From: Apostichopus japonicus
Taxonomy: Eukaryota; Echinodermata; Holothuroidea; Aspidochirotida; Stichopodidae
Direction: 5' to 3'
Length of the DNA: 64,000 nucleotides
Assembly: GCF_037975245.1 (NCBI RefSeq)
Contig: NC_092564.1
Location: forward strand, 6,641,984-6,705,983
The notes under the pieces were generated by a model. The model was not told the DNA's origin. It was given only the letters and a program-made list of their open reading frames with translations, and ran no database searches. Both the position numbers and the translations under genes were made by a program. Each line of letters starts with the position of its first letter. The first letter of the stretch is position 1. Shown one piece after another: positions 1 to 13,000 of the stretch.

Positions 1-928
1 CCAGCATCTCCTCCCCTTTCCACTCCTCTCCACACCTCCCCCAACATCCCTTCCCAGCTCTCCACACGCTCACAGTCCTGCTAATGATAATAGCGTATAT
101 GATTGATGTTTTTAGTGTTGACACTTTCTTAAATTTTCTTACAGGTATAATACATCTTAATGCACTGTAAATATCTCAGTAGACTATTTATGAATTAAAA
201 CATTCTTTCTTTTGAATTGGATCTAACTAAAGGTGAATTTCTCATTTGAAATGTCGCAGTACTCGTTTCATGTAATTGGTCTTATATAGATGGATGTATA
301 CCCTCATCCCTTAGTGTACGCGGATATCTATACCCCCACCCCCCCCCCCCACCCCCCCCCCCCCACACACACCCACTGTCACTAATTAGTCCTCATATCC
401 GCATAAAAAGAAGCCTTCAACAGGAGCTTATCCTACATAGCCCCCAAATAATCTTCGGAAGAAAATATATCAACATGAATATAAAACTTCTTACGGAATC
501 ATGGTAATATTCTGTGGAATTAGTATGGATATTTATAAATATGTCGAATTTCCTTTCTCCAATACGTTAAAGCCTATCCAATCGCATAATATATGGCGTG
601 TGCTGATAACCGGAAAAAAAAGTTCTGAAATTTAAAACTATATTCGAGAAGTTGTCGCCAATCCCGCACTCCCCCACCCACCAAACGAAACCTACTTGCA
701 TTTTTTTTGTTAGGGTTACCCTTACCCCTGTCTCCCCACCCCGCACAAATATGACGTCGAAATATAACGTTCACGATACTACAATTCTTAAATTGAGCTA
801 TCAGCTATTATTTTCTTTATTTGAATGAATTATTTTTAGGACAATGGGGAAATTTCAGATGCACTTTATCAATAACCAAATTTTAAGATCTCTCATAAGT
901 TTGCTACAATTTTGTTTTTGAGAAGTAG
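1..928. other. Non-coding, no gene seen
   Basis: Pyrimidine-rich start (1-80), a poly-C tract, then AT-rich unique sequence. Short frames have no protein-like composition. Confidence 0.7.
333..364. repeat. Poly-C tract
   Basis: C-run with two A interruptions, followed by a short CA stretch. One of many C or G homopolymers in the window. Confidence 0.97.
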
Positions 929-1275
929 ATGATGACAAATAATAACATAACCCTAAAAATCGGGATGGTTCTTCATACCAAATCCTTTTGTATAATAGCA
1001 TATGGATTCTATCCCTGTATTTTCGTTATTCTTTCCGATAATTGGATCGATTCGTCCTTTGAGGTTTACATTGAGATGTTGAAGTTTATCAATGCTTGGT
1101 CAATGATGACACATAATAACATAACCCTAACAATCGGGCAGGTTCCATCATACTAATCCTTTTGTATATTATTAACATATATATTCTATCCTGTATTTTC
1201 GTTACTCTTTTCGATAATTAGATAGATTCGTCCTTTGAGGTTTCCATAGAGATGTTGAAGTTCATCAATGTTTTT
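929..1275. repeat. Tandem duplication, 174-bp unit x 2
   Basis: 929-1102 and 1103-1275 align throughout, sharing for example 'aataacataaccctaa', 'atccttttgtat', 'tgtattttcgtta' and 'gattcgtcctttgaggtt'. Differences are scattered substitutions and small indels, so the duplication is moderately old. No coding function is evident. Confidence 0.92.
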
Positions 1276-4200
1276 TAATTGTTCTATATAGTTTCATACA
1301 AATATGTAAACAGCTTTCCTTTTCCCAATACCAATGTTCATAAACATAATAACCTGAAATGGGTGGGGAAAATTCAACAAAATACGCCTTCCTTTTCGCT
1401 TTCCAAAAGAAACCAAGAACTCTCAGACTATTGATATTTGACAGGGAATTGTTTCTTACTGCATATAGACGGTATACGTTTCCAATTGTATAAACAGCAC
1501 AATATAATTTTAATAAAATGAAAAGTACCGGTATATGCAATACAGTGAGTTAAACGCAGAGAAAGAAAAAAATCTTGCCGTGTGGGATCATAATTGTTTC
1601 CATTCCTATGATGGCGCGTAACAGCTCTATGGTTGCTATGGACTGAACTATGCAGAAGTTCTGTCCTATCAGAGTTGATCCCATAACTAGGGAAATGCAT
1701 AATAATTCCCTTCCGATCGAGTTGGAACTTGAATATGCAAAAATTCACACAGAGCTAAAACAAGAAACAGATAAAAGGTGTTGATCTTTCTCGATTAAAA
1801 TTATTGTTTTTTTCTTTCGGTTTTAGGCTTTCATCAACAAAACATGATGTCAAAATTGTATATAACCAAAATGCCGAAAATGTTGCGAACAATTACAGTG
1901 GTACACAGTTTTATTTTAGAACAACGTATATACCTTGAAATAATAATAAATAATAATAATAAATGATAATAATAATTTATATATATATTATTAAATAATC
2001 AGGCAGTTATTTTTACCACGCTTCACCGAAATTTAAACTAAATTTTATGTATTATTTTGTTCCATTGTGAAAATGTCATTCCCACAATAGTTAGTCATGT
2101 TAGTAATTATAACATTGAAAATATCAGAATCACGTTTCACTTCATTTCATTTTCTTTTCTTTAATTATTTACTTTTTCGTAATTATTTGAAAAATAAAAT
2201 TTGAAGACACATACTGTTATCTAATGAACTTTGAACTGCATTTCGTGTATCGAATATAGAATATTATCAAATTCATTACTGTTTCGACGAATACACAACT
2301 ATTGTGTGTACATTTTTATTGTTTTTGAGACTTAGTGACTGCAGATTAGTATATTCCAGCAGCACTAACAGAATTTTATAAATCTGAACCGTTTTGTCAT
2401 AGTTGAATTGTGTAATAATTATAGACTAACATTGGCAGTAACGTATAGTCTGTGGCCGATATACCTACATAGCTTAGGTCCCTGGTATTCCAAATGGGGG
2501 TCGAGATACATTTTAGGGTCGCCAAAATGTTTTAGACAATTTCAATATTTAAAAATCGGAATATAAAAGGAAATTGCGGATATTTATTTACAACAAAAGT
2601 GAAAAAATCTTGGGCCTAAATTATGTAAAAAGTTGCAAGCTATAACACTATTCGACAACTAAGCACTCTTTAAAGTCATTATTTCTCAAACTAGGGGGAT
2701 CGCCAGGTCACAAAATCTGTCAATAGAGGGTCGCCGAGATGACGAAAATGAAAATTGGGGTCGTCACCAAGCAAACCAGTTGAATACCTGCATTGGTGCT
2801 GAGTAATACACCAAGTCATACATTATGAAGTTACCCTATACTCTGTATCTAAATGTTGTCTTATCGAAGATATTATAGTGTTACATATATTACTACATTA
2901 TAAATATCAAACAGCCGATAAATGTCGTTTTTAGCAACCTCCCTCGTTATCGTATAAGCACAGACAAGGGGTAACATCTTCTATACACTGGTAACCCAAC
3001 CGGCACCTATGAGGGACTAGACACCCCCATATCACGTAAAAAAATGGCTCGAGGAAGGACCTATTTAATCCCCCTGCAGAAGACCAAGGTGACCTTCAGG
3101 GTATGTACTTGTTATTACATTAAAGTGGGGTATTGAATTATGTATCATTACTGAACGAGTTCAATATCAAATAATAAATAATAAAAATAAATAATTCTGA
3201 AAATATTTTAAAGGGAAAAACAAAGCAATTCTGCTTCACTAATTTTAGTTTGGGTTTATAAAATCCTATATCGTCTACATTGTTTTATTGATTCTGATTT
3301 TTTCAGAATTTTTTTTCTGATTTGTGGCACATTTTCCGGTCCTACAATGACACTACTTCTTAATAAATAGCAATATGCCTATCAGGAATTAAGGTTCAAA
3401 TTCGACAGCTCCAAGTATTCATGTTGAGAGGAAAACACAGATTAAAGTGAAGCTAGTTAGCTGTACACTGAAGAACAACCAGCTCAGACGAGCTACCACA
3501 ATGTGTTACCGTTCTTTACTGTTAATATTCATGAAGCCATCACCGAAGAGAAAAAAAACTTTAAAAAAATGGATTTATTTCATACGGTTCATTGCAAGAG
3601 AAAGATTTGAAGAAAAATTACTACCACCGGTGTTAGATCTTAGGAATGATGCCAAATCTATATTTGATAAGTATTATACGGTCACAACACGGAAGTATTA
3701 ATATTGCTACGGTCAAACTATATTGCAGAATTCAGAATGAACTTGCTTCATAATTGTGATTTCACTTCCCGTCCCTTGTGAACAATTTCAAGTAGCGTTC
3801 AACAACCTTACGGTACGTTATTCATTTCATTTTCTATTTGACTCTAAGACTACAAAATTGACAGGACTTAATTTGCTCTTCTCTATAGACTATTCGGTTA
3901 TTTCATCCATTTGGAATCCCTTTTTTCCGTCTGAACTTGGTTAGAGAAGTGGTTTAAACGATTCAACTTTGACCAATCCCTGACTGCCTGCTCTAGCACC
4001 CCACTTCAAAGCATGTATTTAAAATTTCTAACATCATTATATTTGAATTATTTTTTTTGGGGGGGGGGGAGAGGGGGTGTATGGTTTTTTTTTGTGCTGG
4101 TAGGCTTAGTGGCACATTATCATATACCTCTGTTTCACCTTTTTTCCTGACTTTTGCGTTTTACTTAACAAATTGTGTGAGAGGTAGTTTCGACTCTGAC

Positions 4201-7019
4201 AACAACACCTCTCACTTCCCTTCAACTCCTTCCCTCATGTAGCCAATTAGTTATTGAATTTGGATTAGTTTTCTAATCATAATTTTAACCACGCATAATA
4301 TTAATTTGCTTTCAATCCAGAGCATTTTATACCCCAAATATGACATGAGGAAAAATTTAAAACATAAAAAGTAATTTATCCTGTTTCAAGAAAAAAAAAA
4401 TACTAACACTAATCTGAAATCTTTCCAGGATGTTACTTTCTTAATATATGTTCAGATTTTTATTTTTTATTTTAGAAATCATATTTGGACACAACTTCTT
4501 GTTGACAATTTATTTATTATTTATTTCTTTTGTGACACATTTGATACGACGTTCTCTTCTTGTGAATTTAACTTTAAGTATAGTCAACAACGGAAGAAAA
4601 ACTGATGAAGAAATTATCAAACATATTGACAGTTTTAAGAAAAGTTGTTAAGATTGCAAAAATTAACGGTATAAGTAGGCTGAACGTTATCTAACTAACT
4701 AGGTCGTTAACTTATTCATTGACCTTAAACTGTATTAAGCAAACAATATGTATCGACGATATCATTACGCACATACGTATGTGGTCAAAAAACGATATAA
4801 CAAACGGAATTTACTGGATTTAATGCTTAGGAAACAAAAAAACAAACATACAGAGAAAAATAGGCCTGGACTATAATATAATCTTAAACGCATAATCTAC
4901 CAATTCGTTGTATACGGGAGCCTTTTGGTTAAATTTCAAGAACTGCGGCCGAAATTTATTCACCGAAATGTTTCATTCTTACACGGTGTCGTATTTACGA
5001 ACTGAATTCTCAATTGATAGAATAGCACGTCTCTTAAAACAAGCAGTGACGTTTGGATTTATATTTTCATTTTATTTACATTTATTTCTACAGATGGACT
5101 TTGATAATAATAAATAAAACCATTACATTCTAACTTATCCTGGCAACACTAATCGCTGATATACAAAGCGTGCTAGATGTTCAAAATAAAATTAATGCAA
5201 ACATCGATTTATAAAACCGGAGTGATGTATAGCTACTTTTTTTCAACGTAAGAGCAGTAATGCCTTCATCTGTATCATAAACCCGCTGCAGAAAATCACA
5301 AAATGTCTACACAGCTAAGGAATCACGCTATAGACGTATAGTTCAATCGGTGTTTATAACATCGCGGTGTAAATTATTCAACTCGATACTACGATAAATT
5401 CGAGTTAGTTCAAATTGTAAAAACCTGAGTTATTATCGCTCCCATGTTGACTCATCAAATTTTAACCAAATTAAACAAGCCCACACACGCAAACTCTCTC
5501 ACACACACACACTTACACCAAAGAAATAATAATAATAATAAACAAAATTGTTTCATAAATTTTCTCTCTGTCCCAATACAACTTATCCTGTTTATGGATT
5601 TTAATATAAAAGCTGAAATGATAACGTTCGTCGCTTAATTTGTGATTAGTAACAATACGAATATGGTTTGAATATATATTGTTAGCTCTCCTATATAGCC
5701 TAAGCATATGACTTTTTAACCTATAACCTGATTTCATTTGACATACATTTTTCATTTAAAGTATTTTCATCAATTTTACATATTTTTTACGACTCAAACC
5801 ATGTGTCCCGCATTATCTCAAAATTCCAGGAAGTTGATCACTGAATAACAGACCAACCAGCTGGGCATAAATCACCATAATAAAATTTGTACTTTACAAC
5901 CATTCAGCCGTGACAATAGATTTGGTATATAATAGTGTATAACATGGCTTAATCTGTATGGGTTAAAGAAGCCTATGTTTATTCATGTTCAGAAACCAAA
6001 AAAAATGTGTTCCTCTGAATGTCCTGTGTAAATAACCCTATCGGATGAGTTTACATGAAACATTAGATATAACAGATAACGGATTATCTCCACTCACCTC
6101 TATAGATGGGGGTATAAAAGCGTTGCAGAGTTTAACACACTGATGTGAGTTGGACGGTACAGACAAATTCCGGTGTAACCAAGGTGCAGCACGCGGTCGT
6201 AATTTGTGTCAGCGTTTAACTGTTGGTTGTTGAAAATCTTTGGTTTCTTGTCGTGTCCCACAGGAGAAAGGTTCACGATACAGAGTGAAAGGGAAAAGAA
6301 AAAGTAACATCTGCGCCTGCGCACAATGCAACACATCAGAGATATACAAGCGGGTATAGTTATTTCTCTATTTCTCATTGGCACATTCCGAGGGGCCCCA
6401 CGGATTGTTAAGTCAACATAGGATATGATTCGGGTTACGTAATAAAACGGCGAAAGGGACAACTGCAACAAATTAACACCCCTGGGCAGCTAGACAGATG
6501 TCCAACCAGAATATAGAAAACGATCTAAAAACTAATCTCCTTGGGGCGTGGTGGATAATTAGTAGCAAATCGGATGTAAAGTAATCTTCCGAGACGATTT
6601 AATTTTACCCAGTTTCTTCAGATTCTACCGCTCAATACTACGCTAAGTATGGCCTCTTTTTTTTTATTCCTAATGTTTTCGTTTCTCATGACTGTTTTAC
6701 GAAAAGTTTTGCGTTGGTCATCTTAAAAGTTGGATTTTGAAGTTGGGTTTGAACTTTCCGACACTCTGATACAACCCAGGATTCTTCACGTTTCATGAGA
6801 AACCGCTCAGTAAAAAACTGCAATATATACATACATATTGGTTTTTTTGGGGGGCCAACTTTATAGCTATGTATTCTAATCGCATTGTGCCCTTCAAATT
6901 AATTCTCTATTTCGCTTTCTATCGATTGCAAACTTTGAAGATTTGTGCCCAAGTTTATCGCTCCTGATTAGGACCAAAATAACAGATTACGTTTTCAGGT
7001 ATTTCTCCATACAAATTCT
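1276..7019. other. Non-coding, no gene seen
   Basis: AT-rich sequence with short TAA/TAAT runs (1945-1990, 3170-3195), a poly-G tract (4060-4075), a short CA run (5500-5512) and the possible hAT relic at 2482. The longest frame (6100-6471, minus) has random composition. Confidence 0.65.
2482..2795. mobile_element. Possible old hAT/Charlie-like relic
   Basis: The left part has CTGGTATTCCAAATGGGGGT and the right end, reversed, has GCAGGTATTCAACTGG, a partial inverted match. Between them 'gggtcgcc'-type words recur (2517, 2727), together with 'atttctcaaactaggggg' (about 2681-2698), phrases typical of hAT termini. No target duplication is evident. Boundaries are approximate. Confidence 0.35.
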
Positions 7020-7248
7020 GGCAAATATTTTATCCAGTACTGGGTACGTATGTGTCCAACAATATTTTGATGACGTTTTAACCCAAAACCAAATTAATAA
7101 AAGTACGACATTTTAACCAATTTATTTGCCAAAGTGGTAACTTTGTCAAAATTGCATATACCTTTTACCCCTGCATTCGGGTGATACTTTACCCAAATCT
7201 GGTTAGATACAAACTTACCGCACCCAGTGTTGGGTAAAATATTTGTGC
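7020..7248. mobile_element. MITE-like element with about 40-bp imperfect inverted ends
   Basis: Left GGCAAATATTTTATCCAG continues into ACTGGGTACGTA; right, reversed, GCACAAATATTTTACCCA continues into ACTGGGTGCGGTA. By eye about four-fifths of the terminal 40 bases pair. 'TTTACCC' and 'TTTAACC' words recur internally. No target duplication could be identified, so the superfamily is open. Confidence 0.65.
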
Positions 7249-7538
7249 AACGATTTGAGAGTGCATTCCCTTTTGTGATCGGAACTCACCATCAAATCGA
7301 AGCAAGTTCATAAAACAAATTGTCATATTGTTGAAAACTTAAACGATTCGCCGTCATATTCATATTTTATTTTACATAAATTGCAATAAACATGAAATGT
7401 GCGTCACTATGTGTTATATTATTATGAGGCTATTATAGCCTATATTATCACAATGTCATACCCAGGATAAATCGCACATCGGATGGATGTATCTAGGAAT
7501 TACAATTATAGGAGAAATGTGTGACTATATATAATCCG

Positions 7539-7930
7539 CAGTGGCGTATGTGAAGAGGAGGGGGGCATCGGGGAGCAGGGGGTCATCCCTCTTCCAGCTC
7601 CTATGGTCAATTGTTTTTGCATTTAGCCTGGGATGAAATAAACCACTGCAACCGGTGTGCAAGCCCCCCCCCCTCCCAATCCCGCCCCACCTCCAATCTT
7701 TCAACTTCACAAAATATCATGTGTATACATCAGAATAACCTTGCGTTTAGAGCTAATTACAGACCTATATTTTATAATCTAAATATATCACAGAATACAC
7801 TAATTTTGCGTCTAAACTTTTCACTTTTGCTCGGGTAGGTACCACCGGAACCCCAGCCCCCTAAATGAGAGTTGGCTTCAACAACCCCAGGACCACACTC
7901 CCTCCTTTATAAAACCCTGCCTCGCCTCTG
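7539..7930. mobile_element. Probable degenerate hAT-like element
   Basis: Left boundary CAGTGGCGTATGTG; right boundary reversed CAGAGGCGAGGCAGGG. Both follow the CAGNGGCG pattern of hAT ends, and G/C-homopolymer blocks occur just inside. The flanks (ataatccg and gcctttat) do not match, so the boundaries or the element itself are uncertain. Confidence 0.4.
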
Positions 7931-8039
7931 GCCTTTATATATAAAGATTCAAAATATTTACCCTAAATCGGTCAATTGAAATCATGTGCATGCCACAGAG
8001 ACTATGATAAATTGACTTCTCCTGATGTATTTAATACAA

Positions 8040-8586
8040 GAATATTGTATTTAATATAGTATTGTATTGTAGTGTTTTGTATTGTATTGTAGTGTACAGT
8101 ATTGTATTGTATTGTAGTGTTTTGTATTGTATTGTAATGTTTTGTACTGTATTGTATTACATTGTACAGTAGTGTACAGTTTTGTATTGTAGTAATTTGT
8201 ATTGTATTGTAGTGTTTTGTATTGTATTGTATTGTACAGTATTGTACAGTAGTGTACAGTATTGTATTGTATTGTATTGTAGTGTTTTGTATTGTATTGT
8301 AATGTTTTGTATTGTATTGTATTATATTGTACAGTAGTGTACAGTATTGTATTGTAGTGTTTTGTATTGTATTGTAGTGTTTGTACTGTATTGAATTGTA
8401 TTATATTGTACAGTAGTGTACAGTATTGTATTGTAGTGTTTTGTATTGTATTTTAGTGTTTTGTACTGTATTGTATTGTATTACATTGTACAGTAGTGTA
8501 CAGTTTTGTATTGTAGTAATTTGTATTGTATTGTAGTATTTTGTATTGTATTGTAATGTACAGAAGTTAACAGCATTGTATTGTAT
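8040..8586. repeat. Pentanucleotide (TTGTA)n array with higher-order structure
   Basis: About 550 bp made largely of 'attgt' units interspersed with 'agtgtttt' and 'acagtagtgtacag' variants that recur in blocks of roughly 100-130 bp. Similar 14-base words (atttaatacaagaa) lie on either side, at 8029-8042 and 8601-8614. It is a compound satellite-like array. Confidence 0.93.
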
Positions 8587-8850
8587 TTAATTCAAGCTTT
8601 ATTTAATACAAGAACAAGAAGCTCTGTATCTCACAAAGTGCATGAATTGAACTTACCTTTATTTATCTGTTTGCCATAAATAAATGATTAAGTGATTTGT
8701 GGACTGTTGCTATGGATAACAGCTATGTGTTCCGTCATCTTATCCCTTTACTGTAACTCTAAAAGTAAAACATGATTACAGATCCAACACAAATCCAGTT
8801 TTATACTTTACTAATTATACCGGTAGGCCTATGCCACTATTATATGCATG

Positions 8851-9234
8851 CAGGGGGGTAGAAAGCTTCCAAAAGGTGGGCACAACATCAGAGGGGCACT
8901 TTCTCATTCCACATCCACCACTCGTTATGCTATAAATTGATACACACCGGCCATATCACTTAAATATATATGATGTGATAGTATGATATCAATACTATTT
9001 ATTGAGATTGTTTATTGTTAACCGTGCTGCACAGAGATATGGGATGCCATTTAAAAATAGCATATACAGACTATAAATAAATAATTAAATATTAAAATTA
9101 ACAAAGGCTTAAGATATCCAAAAGACAGTTCTTCATCAAAGGGGCACATTTTATAGCCAGTAGGGCACATTTGCTATTTTGGAAAAAAAGTGGGGGAACG
9201 TACCCCCAGTGCCCCCCCCGACTCCTAGCCCCTG
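8851..9234. mobile_element. hAT-type MITE, copy 1 of the 'AGGAAGCTTCC' family
   Basis: Begins CAGGGGGGTAGAAAGC and ends CTCCTAGCCCCTG, giving imperfect terminal inverted repeats of hAT form (CAGGGG...CCCCTG). The flanks tatgcatg (8843-8850) and tatgcagg (9235-9242) match at 7 of 8 bases, consistent with an 8-bp target-site duplication. At 384 bp with no transposase frame it is non-autonomous. It is colinear over most of its length with the copy at 36881, but carries roughly 60 bp of extra AT-rich DNA near its centre. Confidence 0.85.
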
Positions 9235-9700
9235 TATGCAGGCGAAATATTGCCATTATCCCGAAAGCATATGCAAAAGTACAACATTTTGTACTCTCCA
9301 ATCAACAGAATAGTTATAACTCATTACATTATCCCGGACATACTTACAGTCATGCGTAAGACATTGGCTAAGACTGAATAATCGGGTCAAGAAGGTGGTA
9401 TACTCCTCTTAAAAGTCAATATCAATCCGCCAAGAGTAAGTTCAGGATAGGTGCCAAACCAGCAACCTGTTTTCTCGATATGTTATCAAACAGTAACTGA
9501 TATTCTGCAGCTTGGATGTCAGTTTGCACAAATGGACCACTTTACGTCTTCCAATATAGCATCGTAAACAATAACACATTGTTTACTGGTGAGTAATGCG
9601 GCTTGTTTACAAGTGACGAAAATTTCCTGCTCTCATCGGTAAAAATGTACATGGTCATGGTATGAAATTGAGGGTGTTATGAAAAGACAGCATAGGTCTT

Positions 9701-10022
9701 CAGTGATGGGTAAATGGGGTGGTTATAGTGAGAACTACAAGGACCACATCAAGGACCACATCACTTTCACGATTTAGTGTGTAGATCAATGGAGCAATTA
9801 TAAGTAGCAGTGATGGGTGAGTGGGTTTAACTATAGTGAGAACTAAGGAGCACACCAAGGACCACATCACTTTCACGATTTAGTGGGTAGATCAATGGGG
9901 CAATTATAAGGATTAGTGATGGGTAAGGGGGTGTAGCTATAGTTTGAACTACAAGGACCACATCAAGGACCACATCACTTTCACTATTTAGTGGGTAGAT
10001 CAATGGGGCAATTATAAGGAGC
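9701..10022. repeat. Minisatellite, about 107-bp unit x 3
   Basis: Units begin near 9701, 9808 and 9914 with 'cagtgatgggt' (variant 'tagtgatgggt'). They contain 'aaggaccacatc', 'actttcacgatttagtg' and 'agatcaatgg.gcaattataag'. Units differ by a few substitutions and a short internal deletion in the second. Minus-strand frames here are a by-product of the repeat. Confidence 0.93.
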
Positions 10023-13000
10023 ATGTTACCAAGAAGCATTGCTTACACTGTACGATGACAATATATCTAACAGGAACATTCTATCCAACATTAATATAAC
10101 ATTCTACACAGTAAAACATTGATCATAGTTACGGTGGCCCAAAGCCATCTTCTTAAAATGAAAGACAAAAATATTGTTAATTTTCTACGTCACCGGAAGT
10201 TTAGAGCCGAACCGGTATCTTGCTTAAATTAAACTGAAAGAAAAAGGGGAAACTTAAAATCAATGTATAAGTATGGAATTGTTCTATGCTGAGTTCTTTT
10301 GTTTTTGCTAATATGTTGGGGTCACGTGGTCTCCTAACCACTTTTCGGTATGAGAAGAAAGTTTATACAAAGAGTGTTAATGGTTTTGGTGACGGTGACT
10401 TTGGTTTATCTCAATTGCAATAAATTTTGGAATGGACTGCAGGATTCGAAAATTTACACATTTCATAAAAAATAAAAAAAATAAAAGATCACAATCTCTT
10501 CACAGATAACAAAGCAGTACATTTGTCTTTCAAATTTATCGTCATTCCGCTGAGCAGTGACAGATACATTTATTTAGGATGACCATCATTCAATCTTAGA
10601 TTGAATTCTCTGTTACGGAATGTTTGGATAGACCAGGGAGCTGCTACAGTTAGAGTAGCAGCTCCCTGGATAGACTAAGCTGAAAGGCTCCAGTTACGAC
10701 TTGAATTGACCGACTATGACCAGGGGTGTTGCCATTTCCTTATCACAGCTCTCTGCTATGACACAATCATGTTTTATTGTCCGGGCAGCGGCTTATGTAC
10801 CTTTGTCCTTTCCAGATATACGCATAAATGCATTTTCGTTCCCAACCAACAACCCGTATCTTTGCCCCTCGCTTCTTTGTACAGCATGCATCAACATGAA
10901 AAAAAAAACTTGGTTCGTGGAATATGGTCCCCATTCTAGTTGATGATGACCCCTCCCCTGGTTTCCTGTTTACATGTCATCAATATTGTGTCCAAATGTA
11001 ATCGTGCTACGAAGTGTTAACTTTTTTTTTCAAACCAGAACTCATGTACAGTCAGTAGCTCATTAGACAATTATACATTTTACTGAGTCACTGAGTGAAC
11101 CATATATATATATTTGCAGTGCATGCTAGTAGAATGTGCGTTAATGTTTAAATGTAAGCGACCATCATTTGATACCATATATAGGTGTTTATATTTGGGA
11201 CAAAACTGATGAACTGTAAGATCCTGAACTACGCCACTTGCCATTAGCCATAGACTTATAACGATATGGATATACTGTAGGCTATGCTTCATATACGGTA
11301 TAGTGCAGGGTCACGGATAGGCTGGTTTATATAGTGTAACAGTATTTTATCCTATATGTTGAAGTATATGTGACACAACCGCTTAAAATGGTGTGTATGT
11401 TATTGTGGAATCCGTTACACTGTGAGGAATCAGTGGTTAAATCTCGTTTGTAGCGATCTTATTAAACAGTGCCCTGTTGTTAAAAGCATCTTAAGGTCTA
11501 ATGGGTTTCATTGCTAACATGATATTACCCATTAAAATAGACAAATAAACAACAAAATACATCGGTTTCACTCAAGCAATTCCAGGAATGTTCGATTCGA
11601 AGGTCAAGAAGGGTCAAGATGTACCTTTTTATACGAAATGATTCATACAGAATGTAGATTAGGACAAAAATTAAATACAGCCCAGAATACTATATGCAAA
11701 AATATCCAGATCAAAGTGTTGGTTCATTTGTTAAGAAATAAATGAAAGACCCAGGTTTAGTGTATAAATTGATCTTTGTATTCAAAAGTTTCAGATGTTT
11801 CCTGGAGATATTAAAGCAGGAACATGTATAGCTGAGAGCATCCCTGTTATAGACACCTGTCGCCACGACATTTCAACAGATCAACACTTTTTATTGTGCA
11901 ATGTGTTATATCGCTATAACGGGAAGTGATAGTATGCAAACACAAGCATCTGGATTTCCTTTATTTCTCACTTGATTGATAAAGCCATCATTCCCTCCCC
12001 GCCCCTCCCTTCCTCCCCTCCCCCTCCCCTTCCTTTCATGACAGAAAGTAGGAAGTTGTAATAATAACTGGTAGGTAGTCAGTAAAAGGTTGGTCAAAAG
12101 TCGAAGGATTTCCTTTCCTTTCTGGTTTCAAAATCGGTCAATTATTTCTTAACTGTTTTGTAACTTCCTTGTTGAGTAACCTGGATTCCGCTAATTTCTA
12201 TAAAGAATAACATCTCGCGGTAACAGAGCCATTGCTTTGAACACCAAAGTATTTTGCTTTATTACAGTAAGGGGTGTTCAATCTTCCAAAAGTTGATGGT
12301 TGTAACCCACCCCCAAAAAAATTATAAATAAATAAAAATAATTATAATATTACTTGAATCATTTGTGAAATTGTACTTGTTTATCTTGAAACAGGCTTGA
12401 GGTGAAATATGCTCGAACCCCCTTGCAAGAAGATACAATTATCGAAATTGTAGTGATTCGAAATATTATGCTCTTGGCAACAACAAAGGCAGTAACACCA
12501 TCATGATAATTGATATATTGAATGTATGTCTGTTTCATGCATGATGATGTGTGCAAACATATTTATTATCAGGGTATAGGGTTACATTGTTAACAAAAAT
12601 ATGACTTATAGTGACAACACTGTCATAGCCCATAGCTGTAGAAACATTTAAACTGCATGTGTCACATTTCAGGGGGAAAACGTAAAGAATTGATCAAAAA
12701 TGTAAGTAAAACTATTGAAGAACATTTGTCGTGATGACAAACTTAACAGACCAGGAACCGTTAGCCATTTCTTTTAGGAATGAAAGGCTTGTTTGACGGA
12801 GTAAGCAGGTATAGAGTTAAGAACAATTAAGTAATTAAAGTTAAGGTTTTTTTAAGTCTTCAAATTTCACGTTAATGAAGAACAAAAATTATGATACCAC
12901 TTAATAGTCTTCAAAGTTTATAAACAGGATATTTTCACGAGTATTCCGAAAATATAAACATTTCAAGTGGTTTCTAATATTAGTCTAAGTCTCACAGCAA

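Noticed and set aside
6100-6471. 123-residue minus-strand frame
   Set aside because: No domain, no splice context and composition close to random for this base content.
9827-10039. Repeated 'LIIAPLIYPLN' frame
   Set aside because: Produced by the 107-bp minisatellite read in a multiple-of-three phase; no start context or similarity.
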